From contig CANMIS010000002.1 in the NCBI GenBank assembly GCA_947498065.1, forward strand, positions 124,001 through 188,000: DNA of 64,000 bases, in the 5' to 3' direction. The notes under the pieces are model-generated. The model was not told the DNA's origin. It saw nothing but the letters and a program-made list of their open reading frames with translations, and did not search any database. Of the stretch, positions 9,482 to 18,309 are shown one piece after another (within the stretch, counting starts at the first letter, position 1; every line of letters begins with the position of its first letter). This DNA is from an uncultured Erythrobacter sp. GTDB lineage: Bacteria; Pseudomonadota; Alphaproteobacteria; Sphingomonadales; Sphingomonadaceae. The position numbers were made by a program, and so were the translations under genes.

Positions 9482-10759
9482 CTATTTCCCGATGCAAAAC
9501 CGCCCAAACAGCGTATCCAGCATATCTTCAGTGGTTGTTCGGCCAATGAGCCTGTCAAACGCACCTCGGGCCTGCCTCAGCTCCTCTGCGCATAACAACG
9601 GATCACGTTGACCAATCGCCCCACGCAGCGCCTGAGCAGCGTCTGATAGGACCGAGTGCTGCCTTGCATTCAGCGCTGCTTCGCCGGGCTTCGGCAAAGC
9701 CGCCCTCGCCGCGGCGACCAAGCCCTGTTTTAGCGCATCGACACCCGCACCCGTTGTTGCCGAAAGCACGTAATTGGCGGATGGCTTCGCCTGATAATCA
9801 TCCGCGTCACTCATGGCCGCCACTTCCCAAGCGCCATCGGGTCCCTCGCCCTCGGGCCCAAGCCATAGGATTGTATCCGCTCGCCCAAGCTGCTCTCGAG
9901 CGCGGTCGATACCAATCCGCTCGATCGCATCATCGCTCTCATCTCTGAGGCCCGCCGTATCGACGAAACTAAACGGGACGCTCGCAATGGCGACGTTCCG
10001 CTCAATCACATCGCGCGTGGTGCCGGCGATGTCCGACGTGATCGCCGCTTCGCTTTCTATCAGAGCATTAAACAGCGTGGATTTGCCGGAATTGGGCGGC
10101 CCAGCGAGCACCACTCGGTAGCCCTCGCCCAGTTTCTCCGCTCGCGGGCGGCTCACCCACCCGTCCAGCTCTTGCGACAACGCACCAATGTCCTCGGCAA
10201 ACTGCGGGGGCATTTCTGACACATCGTCTTCGTCCGAAAAATCGAGCGCCGCCTCCAATTGTGCCGAAAGCCGCAAAACAGATGTCCGCCATTCTTCGAC
10301 CTGGGCCGAAAACGCTCCGCCCGCCATTTGGATAGCAGCTGCCCGCTGAAGCTCCGTCTCAGCGCTGAGCAGCTCGCCCAGCCCCTCCGCTTCGGCCAAG
10401 TCAATCCGCCCATTGGCAAAGGCGCGCCGAGTGAATTCGCCAGCCTCCGCCGCGCGAAGGCCTGGAATCGCCTCCAGAGCGCCAGAGACGGCAACCAGGA
10501 CCGCCCTGCCCCCGTGGCAATGCAATTCCGCCAGATCCTCGCCAGTCGCCGTTGCTGGCCCGGGAAACCATAGAACGAGTGCCTGATCTAGCGGCCCACC
10601 ATCTGCGTCTCGCAATGTCGCAAGTGATGCGCGGCGCGGCGTGAAATCTCGCCCTGCCAGTTTGCGCAAGGCAGACCCTGCTTCAGGACCACTAATCCTG
10701 ATGACGCCAATCGCAGCGGGAGGCGCACCGCTGGAAATCGCAAAGATGGTGTCACTCAT
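9482..10759 (-). CDS. mnmE: tRNA modification GTPase MnmE (TrmE)
   Basis: Potassium-activated GTPase partner of MnmG in wobble-uridine modification. It has 425 residues, slightly short for the family (about 450). A folate-binding N-terminal domain (IAAxATPP-like ISSGAPPAAIGVIRISG), a helical domain, an inserted G domain with P-loop GPPNSGKST (220-228), switch region TSDIAGTTRDV and DTAG (267-270), and the C-terminal CIGK motif are all present. The P-loop reads GPPNSGKS where GxPNAGKS is usual, a conservative change. Confidence 0.97.
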   Translation of the reverse strand: MSDTIFAISSGAPPAAIGVIRISGPEAGSALRKLAGRDFTPRRASLATLRDADGGPLDQALVLWFPGPATATGEDLAELHCHGGRAVLVAVSGALEAIPGLRAAEAGEFTRRAFANGRIDLAEAEGLGELLSAETELQRAAAIQMAGGAFSAQVEEWRTSVLRLSAQLEAALDFSDEDDVSEMPPQFAEDIGALSQELDGWVSRPRAEKLGEGYRVVLAGPPNSGKSTLFNALIESEAAITSDIAGTTRDVIERNVAIASVPFSFVDTAGLRDESDDAIERIGIDRAREQLGRADTILWLGPEGEGPDGAWEVAAMSDADDYQAKPSANYVLSATTGAGVDALKQGLVAAARAALPKPGEAALNARQHSVLSDAAQALRGAIGQRDPLLCAEELRQARGAFDRLIGRTTTEDMLDTLFGRFCIGK

Positions 10760-10796
10760 TCAATCCAGGCCTGAGTATAACATTGTATTCAATGCT

Positions 10797-11072
10797 TTAG
10801 TCGTCTGATTTGTCTTTTTTCGAACGCGATGATCCGCCCATCGCCCCTGCCCGCATCCCGTTTTCGACAAAGTTTTGGAACATTTTCAACCCCATCTGAC
10901 CCATCGGCGCCAAGGCCTGAGCATATTCCTGCAATTGATCAGGGCTGCTTACGCCTTTCATCGCTTTGGTGATGTTATCGACGTAAGCGTTATTGGCTTC
11001 CGTCACATCAGGCAGGCCCATGAAGCTGCGCGCTTCTTCTGGCGTGCAATCAATCTCAATATTGACCTTCAT
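10797..11072 (-). CDS. Small conserved protein (DUF6489-like)
   Basis: A 91-residue protein of unknown function. MKVNIEIDCTPEEARSFMGL opens it, resembling small proteins I recall as DUF6489 in sphingomonads; that name is from memory and not checked. A Gly/Met-rich amphipathic region (PMGQMGLKMFQNFVENGM) is followed by a charged tail with many Ser, Lys and Asp. It lies 37 bases upstream of mnmE on the same strand and may share its promoter. No membrane segment or signal peptide is seen. Confidence 0.65.
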   Translation of the reverse strand: MKVNIEIDCTPEEARSFMGLPDVTEANNAYVDNITKAMKGVSSPDQLQEYAQALAPMGQMGLKMFQNFVENGMRAGAMGGSSRSKKDKSDD

Positions 11073-11221
11073 TGGGTGTCCTCTCCATCCTCACGGGGCC
11101 CATCGCCCTGGCATTTATGCTCTGCTTTGCGCTGTAACATTTGGTTTGGCATTGGCGAAGCGCAATGCATAGTATCAACCGAATGCCAAACGAAATTAAT
11201 GATCCAAGGATGCCTTCCAAT

Positions 11222-11635
11222 ATGACAAGCATGATCGCCCATGACGCCCTTAAAAAGTGGCACCAGATCGCCGAAAACGGCAGCAAAGCGTCTGAATTGG
11301 CCAGTATCATGCGCGAGGACGCGATTTTTCACTCTCCGGTCGTCCATACGCCGCAAGAGGGACGTCCGATCGTGGTCGCCTATCTTTCCGCGGCGGGGCA
11401 AACGCTCGGCAATGCCAATTTTCGCTATATTCGCGAGGTCGTTGGCGACAACACAGCCGTCCTCGAGTTTGAGACCGAGATGGACGGCATCAAAGTGAAC
11501 GGCATAGACATGATCACCTTCGACGAAGAAGGAAAGATCAAAGATTTCAAGGTTATGGTCAGGCCGCTAAAGGCCGTGAACAAGGTCTGGGAAATGATGG
11601 GCGCGCAATTGGAAGCACAAAAAGCAGCGAGCTAA
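11222..11635 (+). CDS. NTF2-like/SnoaL-fold protein
   Basis: A 137-residue protein of the nuclear transport factor 2-like fold (SnoaL-type), of unknown substrate. It starts with a helix (ALKKWHQIAENG), then IMREDAIFHSPVVHTPQEGR, a typical cone-fold pocket segment, and strands FRYIREVVGDNTAVLEFE and GIDMITFDEEGKIKDFKVMVRP. The start at 11222 (MTSMIAHDA) is the one that fits the family N-terminus; upstream in-frame ATGs at 11183 and 11210 are possible. It is divergent from the DUF6489-like gene and convergent with the first BLUF gene. Confidence 0.72.
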   Translation: MTSMIAHDALKKWHQIAENGSKASELASIMREDAIFHSPVVHTPQEGRPIVVAYLSAAGQTLGNANFRYIREVVGDNTAVLEFETEMDGIKVNGIDMITFDEEGKIKDFKVMVRPLKAVNKVWEMMGAQLEAQKAAS

Positions 11636-11652
11636 ACCCGCGAAACTGTGTG

Positions 11653-12057
11653 CTATGCCGCTTTGGCGGACCCAGATTCCAAGAACTCTTCAACAAATGG
11701 CAGAATGCCGGCTTCGCGGACCGGCTCTTCCAGGGCTCCAAGACTGGCAGCCCAACCATCCCCACCCTGAAGGGCAATCCGCTGCATCGCCCAGCGCTCA
11801 AAATGTGTCTGTTGAATGGTTTGGTCTCGCAAGACCTCAATATTCATATGGCGCGGATCTTTGCAGATTGCTTCAAAGACAGCACTTACAGCGTCGTCCG
11901 GCCCTTCCAGGACCTGAAAAAACGATTGCCCTGAATAGATTAGAAAGCCGCGCAGCTCTTTTGCGGTGTTGTTGCGAACGGATGTTTGGATAATTTCAAA
12001 CACACCGCCCTCGCCCAGTTCAGGCGTTTGCACACTGCTGTAGATAATTTGACGCAC
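11653..12057 (-). CDS. BLUF-domain blue-light sensor protein, copy 1
   Basis: Short flavin photoreceptor, 134 residues: one BLUF domain plus a helical C-terminal cap. The photoactive residues are at the expected spacing: Tyr6 (IIYSS), Asn30 (SVRNNTA) and Gln48 (FFQVLEG), matching AppA Tyr21/Asn45/Gln63 with identical intervals (24 and 18). KDPRHMNIEVL and FERWAMQ (Trp89) complete the signature. No output domain is fused, so it must act through a partner protein. It lies 118 bases downstream of a second BLUF gene on the same strand and ends 17 bases from the convergent NTF2-like gene. Confidence 0.9.
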   Translation of the reverse strand: MRQIIYSSVQTPELGEGGVFEIIQTSVRNNTAKELRGFLIYSGQSFFQVLEGPDDAVSAVFEAICKDPRHMNIEVLRDQTIQQTHFERWAMQRIALQGGDGWAASLGALEEPVREAGILPFVEEFLESGSAKAA

Positions 12058-12175
12058 GGTTTTTGTCCCCTTGGCTGGGTTCCAAATACCGTCTCAGTGA
12101 AAATGAACGGTTAACGCAGCTTAAGCGGTTTGCGGACGGCAGATTTCAACAATCCGCTACCGAAACAGGCAAAAA

Positions 12176-12568
12176 TCAGTTCAAAACCGCAAAATTGACG
12201 ATCAGTTTGCGCGTTTCTGGCTCCAAACCTTGTGGAAGCTCGGCCTCGAGCAAGCGCTGACGTTCTTCAACCGGTTCTGCGATCAAAATTCGCTTCATCG
12301 CCCAGTCCGAGCACGCCCGCTCAGCAATATTACGCCGATCAAGCAAGGAAACGCCGGAATGGCGCGGGTCATAGGAAATCCGCAGCATCAAATCGACCAG
12401 CTCCGCTTCTTCCCCTTCAAGCAGTTGGAGGAAGTTTCGCCCATTATACAGCAACAAGCCCGTCACCCCGCGCGCGGGATTGTTACGAGCGCTGCTGCCT
12501 AAGATCGATTCCACTTCCTCGCGCGAGAGGCTCGGCGCGGTGCTGATATAGAGATATTGCCGCAGCAT
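12176..12568 (-). CDS. BLUF-domain blue-light sensor protein, copy 2
   Basis: A second stand-alone BLUF protein, 130 residues. It keeps Tyr7 (LYISTAP), Asn30 (SARNNPARGVTG), Gln48 (NFLQLLEGEE), YDPRHSGVSLL and DWAMKRI. The Tyr-Asn interval is one residue shorter than in copy 1, and the two are clearly diverged, so this is an old pair rather than a fresh duplication. The start lies only 15 bases after the rho stop on the same strand, so it is probably read from the hemE-hemJ-rho transcript. Confidence 0.88.
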   Translation of the reverse strand: MLRQYLYISTAPSLSREEVESILGSSARNNPARGVTGLLLYNGRNFLQLLEGEEAELVDLMLRISYDPRHSGVSLLDRRNIAERACSDWAMKRILIAEPVEERQRLLEAELPQGLEPETRKLIVNFAVLN

Positions 12569-12583
12569 ATCGCCAGCCTGAGC

Positions 12584-13849
12584 TTACTGGTTCATCGTCT
12601 CGAAGAAGTCTTCGTTGGTCTTGGAATCCTTCATCTTGTCGAGCAGGAATTCCATCGCGTCGACCGTGCCCATTTGCATCAAGATCCGGCGCAGCACCCA
12701 CATTTTGGACAGCTTGTCCTTCTCGACCAGCAATTCTTCCTTACGCGTGCCGGATTTACCAACATCGAGCGCTGGGAAGATACGCTTATCGGCAACCTTC
12801 CGGTCCAGCACGATTTCCGAGTTACCCGTGCCCTTGAATTCTTCGAAGATAACTTCGTCCATCCGGCTACCAGTGTCGATCAGCGCGGTTGCGATGATGG
12901 AGAGCGAGCCGCCCTCCTCGATGTTACGAGCGGCACCAAAGAAGCGCTTAGGGCGCTGCAGCGCATTGGCATCAACACCGCCAGTCAGAACCTTACCAGA
13001 GCTTGGCACGACAGTGTTGTAGGCCCGGCCGAGGCGCGTAATGGAATCGAGCAGGATAACCACGTCGTTCTTATGCTCGACCAGGCGTTTTGCCTTTTCA
13101 ATAACCATTTCAGCGACTTGTACGTGACGATTGGCTGGCTCATCAAAGGTGGAGGAGATCACCTCACCTTTCACGCTGCGCTGCATATCGGTGACTTCTT
13201 CCGGGCGCTCATCCACCAGCAAGACCAGAAGGTGCACTTCAGGATGATTGTCAGTGATCGCTTTGGCGATGTTTTGCAGCAGAACCGTTTTACCAGTCCG
13301 CGGCGGCGCAACGATCAATGCGCGCTGGCCCTTACCCTGGGGTGAGATGATATCGATCACCCGGGCGGATTTGTCTTTGACGGTCGGATCGGCCTGATCA
13401 AGCGTCAGCTTCTCATCCGGATACAGCGGTGTCAGGTTGTCGAAATTGGTGCGCATCCGCACCTTTTCCGGGTCTTCAAAGTTTACGCTGGTGAGATCGG
13501 TCAACGCGAAATAGCGTTCGCCCTCTTTCGGTGCGCGAATTTGCCCCTCAACGGTGTCGCCGGTGCGCAGGCCCCATTTGCGGATCTGGTTGGGCGAAAC
13601 GTAAATATCGCCAGGGCCAGCCAGATAGTTCGCATCTGGCGAACGCAGGAAGCCAAAGCCGTCCTGCAGCACTTCGATCGTGCCGATCCCCATGATGTCT
13701 TCGTTGTATTCTTCATCCTCAGCGAGCTCGCGCAGGATGCTGAACAGCAGATCTTGCCGGCGCATGGTCGAGGCACTTTCAACGCCCAATTCTTCGGCCA
13801 TCTGGACGAGTTCAGCAGGGGTTTTCAGTTTTAAGTCTTTAAGATGCAT
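12584..13849 (-). CDS. rho: Transcription termination factor Rho
   Basis: Hexameric RNA helicase that terminates transcription at rut sites. It has 421 residues, the normal length. The N-terminal Rho domain begins [20 protein letters not shown], the RNA-binding cold-shock fold contains [13 protein letters not shown], the P-loop is APPRTGKT (181-188), and [15 protein letters not shown] and [14 protein letters not shown] follow. It is downstream of hemE and hemJ, with a 270-base leader. Confidence 0.98.
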   Translation of the reverse strand: MHLKDLKLKTPAELVQMAEELGVESASTMRRQDLLFSILRELAEDEEYNEDIMGIGTIEVLQDGFGFLRSPDANYLAGPGDIYVSPNQIRKWGLRTGDTVEGQIRAPKEGERYFALTDLTSVNFEDPEKVRMRTNFDNLTPLYPDEKLTLDQADPTVKDKSARVIDIISPQGKGQRALIVAPPRTGKTVLLQNIAKAITDNHPEVHLLVLLVDERPEEVTDMQRSVKGEVISSTFDEPANRHVQVAEMVIEKAKRLVEHKNDVVILLDSITRLGRAYNTVVPSSGKVLTGGVDANALQRPKRFFGAARNIEEGGSLSIIATALIDTGSRMDEVIFEEFKGTGNSEIVLDRKVADKRIFPALDVGKSGTRKEELLVEKDKLSKMWVLRRILMQMGTVDAMEFLLDKMKDSKTNEDFFETMNQ

Positions 13850-14119
13850 AGTAATTCAAGTTCCGTCTTGGAGATGACCGGCGGGTCAGTGCCTCTTTTT
13901 GAAAAGAGGTGCCGGATCGCAGATTTGCGAGCAGGCTTGGGCTTGGAGAAAGCAGACCTGATAACGCGATTGCCGCGCCATCAAAGCCGGGTTGATGGAT
14001 TGCAAAATATGAGAGCCGCGCGCTCAGGTCAATTACCGAATTGCCGCTGGGCTGAGAAAGGCAGGTGTAAGGCGCAGGATAAGTCTGAGGAAAACCTGAC
14101 CGGGCAACAATCGCCGCGT
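13850..14119 (-). promoter_or_regulatory. rho leader with inverted repeat
   Basis: This 270-base gap between hemJ and rho holds no gene. At 13889-13912 CCTCTTTT and AAAAGAGG form a tight hairpin (8 perfect pairs, 11 with two wobbles, 2-base loop) about 40 bases before the rho ATG. No T run follows. Rho is autoregulated through its leader in Escherichia coli; whether this hairpin does so here is inference. Confidence 0.35.
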
Positions 14120-14563
14120 TTAGAACGGCCGGGTGTAGACCAGCACCACGACCACAACGAGGATCAGACCGGGCACTTCGCCGAACATGCGCAATTGCTT
14201 TTCGGTAAGCGGTCGCTCGCCGCGCGCCATCTTTTTCGTCTGGCCCACCAGCCAGCCGTGATAGCCTGTCAACGCCAGCACTAGGGTCAGTTTCGCGTGG
14301 AACCAGCCTTGCGTGAATGCGCCGGTGGAATAGGCCAAAGTCAGACCCAAAACCCACACGATTATGAGGCTGGGCGTCATGATGATCTTGCGCAGTTTGC
14401 CCATGCGCATCGCCCATTTCGCCTCGCCCTCAGAGCCGCTGGCGTGGTCGAGAATGTAGATGCATTGGCGCGGCAGCATGAACAGCCCCGCCAGCCAGAA
14501 CACCATGAAAATCACATGGCCTGCTTTGAGCCACACGTACATCAACGAAAGAGGATCCTGCAT
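14120..14563 (-). CDS. hemJ: Protoporphyrinogen IX oxidase HemJ
   Basis: Membrane enzyme for the oxidation of protoporphyrinogen IX to protoporphyrin IX, the step before the heme/chlorophyll branch. It has 147 residues and four hydrophobic segments. The conserved His16 (WLKAGHVIFMVFWLAGLFML) followed by PRQCIYI and the KLTLVLALTGYHGWLVG stretch match the HemJ (UPF0093/CopD-like) family. It lies 42 bases after hemE, so two porphyrin genes are co-transcribed ahead of rho. Confidence 0.92.
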   Translation of the reverse strand: MQDPLSLMYVWLKAGHVIFMVFWLAGLFMLPRQCIYILDHASGSEGEAKWAMRMGKLRKIIMTPSLIIVWVLGLTLAYSTGAFTQGWFHAKLTLVLALTGYHGWLVGQTKKMARGERPLTEKQLRMFGEVPGLILVVVVVLVYTRPF

Positions 14564-14605
14564 GCAGCCTGTGTAGGGAGACTTGGCGTGAATTTCATCC
14601 CCTGA

Positions 14606-15622
14606 TCAGCCCCGAATGGTTTCAAGCAAGCTTTCGACATGCTCAATCGGCGTGAATTGGCCAATGCCATGTCCCAAATTGAAGACATGCGGACGCTCAG
14701 CAAAAGCGCGCAGGATCAGTTTTGCACGGGCCCCAACCGCATCGCCGCCCGCCTCGAGCAACAATGGATCAAAATTGCCCTGAACTGGCATGCCATCAGG
14801 CAAAACCGAATGGACCCAGTCTGGATCGAGCGTCTCATCCATCCCAATCGCATCGACCCCGGTTTCGCGGGCATAGCTCGGCAATTTCGCGCCCGCACCC
14901 TTAGGAAATCCGATGATAGGCGTGTCGGGATGGGATTGCTTCACCGCTGCAACGATCTTTGCATTCGGCGCGATAACCCAGCGTTCGAACTCATCTGGTG
15001 CAAGACTTCCCGCCCAGCTGTCGAACAATTGGACCGCCTCTGCACCAGCATCGATCTGACCGCGCAGATAGCCGATCGTGACATCGATGATCGCGTCCAA
15101 GATCGCCTGCATACGGGCCGGATTGCGGTACGCGAGCAAGCGTGCTGGACCCTGATCTTTGCTACCCTCGCCAGCGATCATGTACGTCGCAACTGTCCAC
15201 GGACTGCCCGCAAAACCGAGCATGGTGACCTCGTCGCTGATCATGCCGCGTGTCAGCCGCACGGTTTCATAGATCGGATCAAATCGCTTCGGCGCCGCGG
15301 TGAAATCCTCAAGCTTCGCCTCCAGCAAAGTGGGGCTCAGTTTGGGCCCCTCACCCGCCAGAAATGCGAGGCCTTGGCCCATCGCATGGGGAACGATCAG
15401 AATATCGGAAAACAGGATGGCCCCGTCAAAGCCGAACCGGCGAATGGGCTGAACCGTGATCTCAGCCGCCGCTTCGCTGTCGTAAACAAGCTCCAGGAAA
15501 CCACCCTTTTCGGCACGTAACTCCCTGTATTCGGGTAAATACCTACCGGCTTGCCTCATCAGCCAAATGGGAACCTTTTCTTGTTTGGTTCCTTTAAGAG
15601 TTTCGAGCAAGATGCCCGGCAT
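14606..15622 (-). CDS. hemE: Uroporphyrinogen decarboxylase HemE
   Basis: Cytoplasmic enzyme that decarboxylates uroporphyrinogen III to coproporphyrinogen III in heme synthesis. It has 338 residues. PIWLMRQAGRYLPEYRE is the first UROD signature, and GFDGAILFSDILIVPHAMG and GFAGSPWTVATYM are also diagnostic. It is the first gene left of the origin candidate, matching Caulobacter, where the hemE promoter lies within the origin. It leads the hemE-hemJ-rho-BLUF direction. Confidence 0.98.
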   Translation of the reverse strand: MPGILLETLKGTKQEKVPIWLMRQAGRYLPEYRELRAEKGGFLELVYDSEAAAEITVQPIRRFGFDGAILFSDILIVPHAMGQGLAFLAGEGPKLSPTLLEAKLEDFTAAPKRFDPIYETVRLTRGMISDEVTMLGFAGSPWTVATYMIAGEGSKDQGPARLLAYRNPARMQAILDAIIDVTIGYLRGQIDAGAEAVQLFDSWAGSLAPDEFERWVIAPNAKIVAAVKQSHPDTPIIGFPKGAGAKLPSYARETGVDAIGMDETLDPDWVHSVLPDGMPVQGNFDPLLLEAGGDAVGARAKLILRAFAERPHVFNLGHGIGQFTPIEHVESLLETIRG

Positions 15623-16004
15623 AGAACGGCTCCAATCAATAAATATATATATTTATATAAGGTTTGTAGGAGTTTGTTGGCCCTGTGGAAATCGGGAATT
15701 ACCAGCCTCTGCCTGATTTCTCCGGCTCTGAACAGACCCAAAGGTGAACGCGAATCTAGGTGTTTGTGCGGTCAAGCCATTCTTATCCCCGCTCTCCCCA
15801 GCCTGTTCAAACTCGCTGTCCCGTGTCGACAAATGAGCAGCCTAAGGCCTGTCACTGGGCATGAATCCCATCCCCGATCTTGTCGACCGGTTTCTCCCGT
15901 GGTTTATACCTATGTCTATCAACATGCCTGCGCCGCTGATAAAGCATGGCCACTAAGCAGCACAAAATGCCACCGCGCCGCCTAAGGATCAAACACCAAA
16001 CGCT
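15623..16004. other. oriC: Candidate chromosomal replication origin (hemE-ppsR intergenic region)
   Basis: This 382-base gene-free region lies between hemE and ppsR, the place of Caulobacter Cori and of the proposed Rickettsia origin. A 23-base pure A/T run (15638-15660) could be the unwinding element. Imperfect DnaA-box-like 9-mers matching TTATCCACA at 7 of 9 positions occur at 15684-15692 (reverse), 15783-15791 and 15916-15924. Two GAATC (GANTC) methylation sites are present near 15751 and 15863. No TTAA, and so no full CtrA site, was seen. Genes run away from it on both sides. No perfect DnaA box was found, so identification rests mainly on synteny. Confidence 0.7.
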
Positions 16005-16850
16005 ATGAACCGGCTGAATCTGCATCTCGTATCGGATTCCACCGGCGAAACCTTGGAAATGATCGCCAAGGCGGCTTTGGCTCAGTTCGACAACCCCGAG
16101 GTAAACCGGCACTTTTGGCCGATGGTGCGCTCGCGCCAGCATTTGGACCGGATTGTACCTGATCTGGCCGATAATCCTGGCCTGGTCCTCTTCACACTGG
16201 TCAATCCAGACACCCGCGCCCGGCTGGAGGAGCATTGCCGTCAGCTCGGCCTGCCCGCCGTTCCAGTGCTCGATGGCGTCACGGCGGCGCTAGAGGCGCA
16301 ATTGGGCGAAGAGGCGCACGGCCGCCCGGGCCGCCAGCACTTGATGGACGAGGCCTATTTCAAGCGGGTTGAGGCGATCCAGTTCACTATCGCGCATGAT
16401 GACGGCATTGGCTGGGAAAATTGGGAAGAGGCGGACATTGTCCTGGCCGGTGTTTCGCGCAGCTCAAAGACACCCACCAGCATCTATTTGGCCAACCGCG
16501 GCTATAAGGTCGCAAATATCCCGCTGGTCGTGGAAAGCCCTCCGCCCAAAGCGCTATTTGGCCTGCGCCATCCGCTGGTTGTCGGCCTTACCACTGCGCC
16601 AGAGCGTCTGGTCCAAATCCGCCGGAACCGCCTGCTGTCGCTCAATGAGGGCACGGAGACCTCCTATGTTGACGGTGACCGCGTGAAAGACGAGCTGCAA
16701 TTTGCGCGCCGGATGTTTGCCGACAATGGCTGGCCCGTGATCGATGTGACGCGCCGCTCGATTGAGGAAAGCGCGGCGGCGATTATTCGCCTGGTGCAAG
16801 AGCGCCAGCGCCGCGATCGCCCAGTTGATGGGACTTCCAAGCCGATATGA
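16005..16850 (+). CDS. ppsR: Pyruvate phosphate dikinase/PEP synthase regulatory protein (DUF299)
   Basis: Bifunctional ADP-dependent kinase/Pi-dependent phosphorylase that switches PPDK or PEP synthase off and on. It has 281 residues. LHLVSDSTGETLE at the N-terminus and the P-loop-like GVSRSSKTPTS (149-159) are family marks, and RRSIEESAAAII is the C-terminal end motif. It is the first gene to the right of the origin candidate and overlaps maf by four bases (ATGA). Its Rickettsia homologue RP001 borders the proposed origin there. Confidence 0.95.
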   Translation: MNRLNLHLVSDSTGETLEMIAKAALAQFDNPEVNRHFWPMVRSRQHLDRIVPDLADNPGLVLFTLVNPDTRARLEEHCRQLGLPAVPVLDGVTAALEAQLGEEAHGRPGRQHLMDEAYFKRVEAIQFTIAHDDGIGWENWEEADIVLAGVSRSSKTPTSIYLANRGYKVANIPLVVESPPPKALFGLRHPLVVGLTTAPERLVQIRRNRLLSLNEGTETSYVDGDRVKDELQFARRMFADNGWPVIDVTRRSIEESAAAIIRLVQERQRRDRPVDGTSKPI

Positions 16851-17449
16851 ACGCGCGCTCACCGAAACTTATATTGGCTTCTAAATCGGCCTCTCGCCGC
16901 GCGATGCTTGATGCAGCCGGGGTGACCTATGAAGCGCGTCCGGCGTCAATAGATGAGCGCGCGCTTGAGGATGAAATGGCGGGCTCCGCGCCGCATGAGA
17001 TCGCCGAAGCGCTAGCGGTCGCGAAGGCGGCGGCGATTGCGAAGGAAGAGCCTGATGCTTTGGTTTTGGGTAGCGATTCTCTGGTGGTTGCGGGCGGCAA
17101 GCGCTTTGACAAGCCGACCGATCGTGCGAATGCGGCGGAGCATTTGCGGTTTTTCTCCGGCAAAGCGATTGAGCTGCACAGCGCGGCGGCGCTGGTGCGG
17201 GCCAACACATGCGAATGGAGCGGGACATCGCTCGCTAAGCTGCACGTTCGCGAGCTGTCAGAGGACTTTATCGAGCATTATCTGAGCTGCGAATGGCCAG
17301 AGATCGGCTTCACTGTGGGGTGTTTCCGGATTGAGGCCATGGGCGTGCAATTGTTCGAGGAAATTGAAGGCGATCAATTCACCGTGCTGGGCATGCCGCT
17401 ACTACCTGTGCTCGGCGCGCTGCGCGAACTGGACGTGCTGCCCTCATGA
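16847..17449 (+). CDS. maf: Maf-family nucleotide pyrophosphatase
   Basis: House-cleaning nucleoside triphosphate pyrophosphatase (dTTP/UTP or modified nucleotides) of the Maf fold. It has 200 residues. LILASKSASRRAML is the signature loop, LVLGSDSLVV holds the catalytic aspartate, and the C-terminal EIEGDQFTVLGMPLLP region is typical. Exact substrate class is not assigned. It overlaps ppsR and aroE by four bases on each side, so the four genes ppsR-maf-aroE-coaE are translationally coupled. Confidence 0.92.
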   Translation: MNARSPKLILASKSASRRAMLDAAGVTYEARPASIDERALEDEMAGSAPHEIAEALAVAKAAAIAKEEPDALVLGSDSLVVAGGKRFDKPTDRANAAEHLRFFSGKAIELHSAAALVRANTCEWSGTSLAKLHVRELSEDFIEHYLSCEWPEIGFTVGCFRIEAMGVQLFEEIEGDQFTVLGMPLLPVLGALRELDVLPS

Positions 17450-18309
17450 GTGCGCCAAAACCTTATGCCGAGGTGATTGGCGATCCGATTGCGCAGTCGA
17501 AATCGCCTCTGATCCATGAGTTTTGGCTAAAACAGCTCGGGATAGAGGCGGATTATCGCTCTCACCGGGTCACCAGCACTGATCTGGCCAGCTATATCGC
17601 TGAAAGCCGCGAGGATCCGGCCTGGCGCGGCTGCAACATCACTATGCCTCTAAAGCAAGAGGTGATCCCTCTGCTCGATCAGGTAGAGGGCGACGCGCAG
17701 ACAATCGGCGCGGTCAACACGGTCTATCGCGGCGACAATGGCGAGCTGATCGGCGCGAACACCGATGCGGTAGGCTTTACAGAGCCTTTGCAGGACATTT
17801 TGGCCAGCGAGCATCTGTTTCGCATGGCGCGCATCATCGGGACCGGCGGAGCGGCCCGGGCGATCATCACTGCGCTCACTTCGCATGGCTTCACCCTCGT
17901 GATCGCCGCGCGCAATCAGGCCAAGGCAAAGCAATTGCTGAAAGAACTGCACCCTGAGGGGGAGCATTACACCGCTCCGCTCGATCATTTCGCAAAACCC
18001 ACAGACTTTGCCTTCGATGACCGCGACAGATGCCTCGATCTGGTGGTAAACGCCTCGCCTTTGGGAATGCGAGGGAGCCCAGAGCTGGTGTTTGACTGGA
18101 GCCATGCTCCGCCCAGAAGCATCGCCTATGATATCGTCACCGATCCGGTCAAAACCCCGTTTTTGCAGCACGCCGCCGAGGCAGGATTTCCGGCAATTGA
18201 TGGCCTGTCCATGCTGATCGGACAGGCAGCAGCGGCGTTTGAGAAGTTTTTCGGGCAGGCCCCGCCCCGCGATCACGATGCACAGCTGCGCAAGGTGATA
18301 TCTCAGTGA
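17446..18309 (+). CDS. aroE: Shikimate dehydrogenase AroE
   Basis: NADP-dependent reduction of 3-dehydroshikimate in aromatic amino acid synthesis. It has 287 residues. The N-terminal substrate domain has GDPIAQSKSPLIHEFW, the catalytic-lysine motif NITMPLKQEV, and GANTDAVGF with the catalytic aspartate; GTGGAARAII is the NADP loop. The start ATG overlaps the maf stop (ATGA), and its own stop overlaps coaE. Confidence 0.97.
   Translation: MSAPKPYAEVIGDPIAQSKSPLIHEFWLKQLGIEADYRSHRVTSTDLASYIAESREDPAWRGCNITMPLKQEVIPLLDQVEGDAQTIGAVNTVYRGDNGELIGANTDAVGFTEPLQDILASEHLFRMARIIGTGGAARAIITALTSHGFTLVIAARNQAKAKQLLKELHPEGEHYTAPLDHFAKPTDFAFDDRDRCLDLVVNASPLGMRGSPELVFDWSHAPPRSIAYDIVTDPVKTPFLQHAAEAGFPAIDGLSMLIGQAAAAFEKFFGQAPPRDHDAQLRKVISQ

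Noticed and set aside
15623..16004. CtrA sites (TTAA-N7-TTAA) in the origin candidate
   Set aside because: The region contains no TTAA, so the Caulobacter-type CtrA box is not there.
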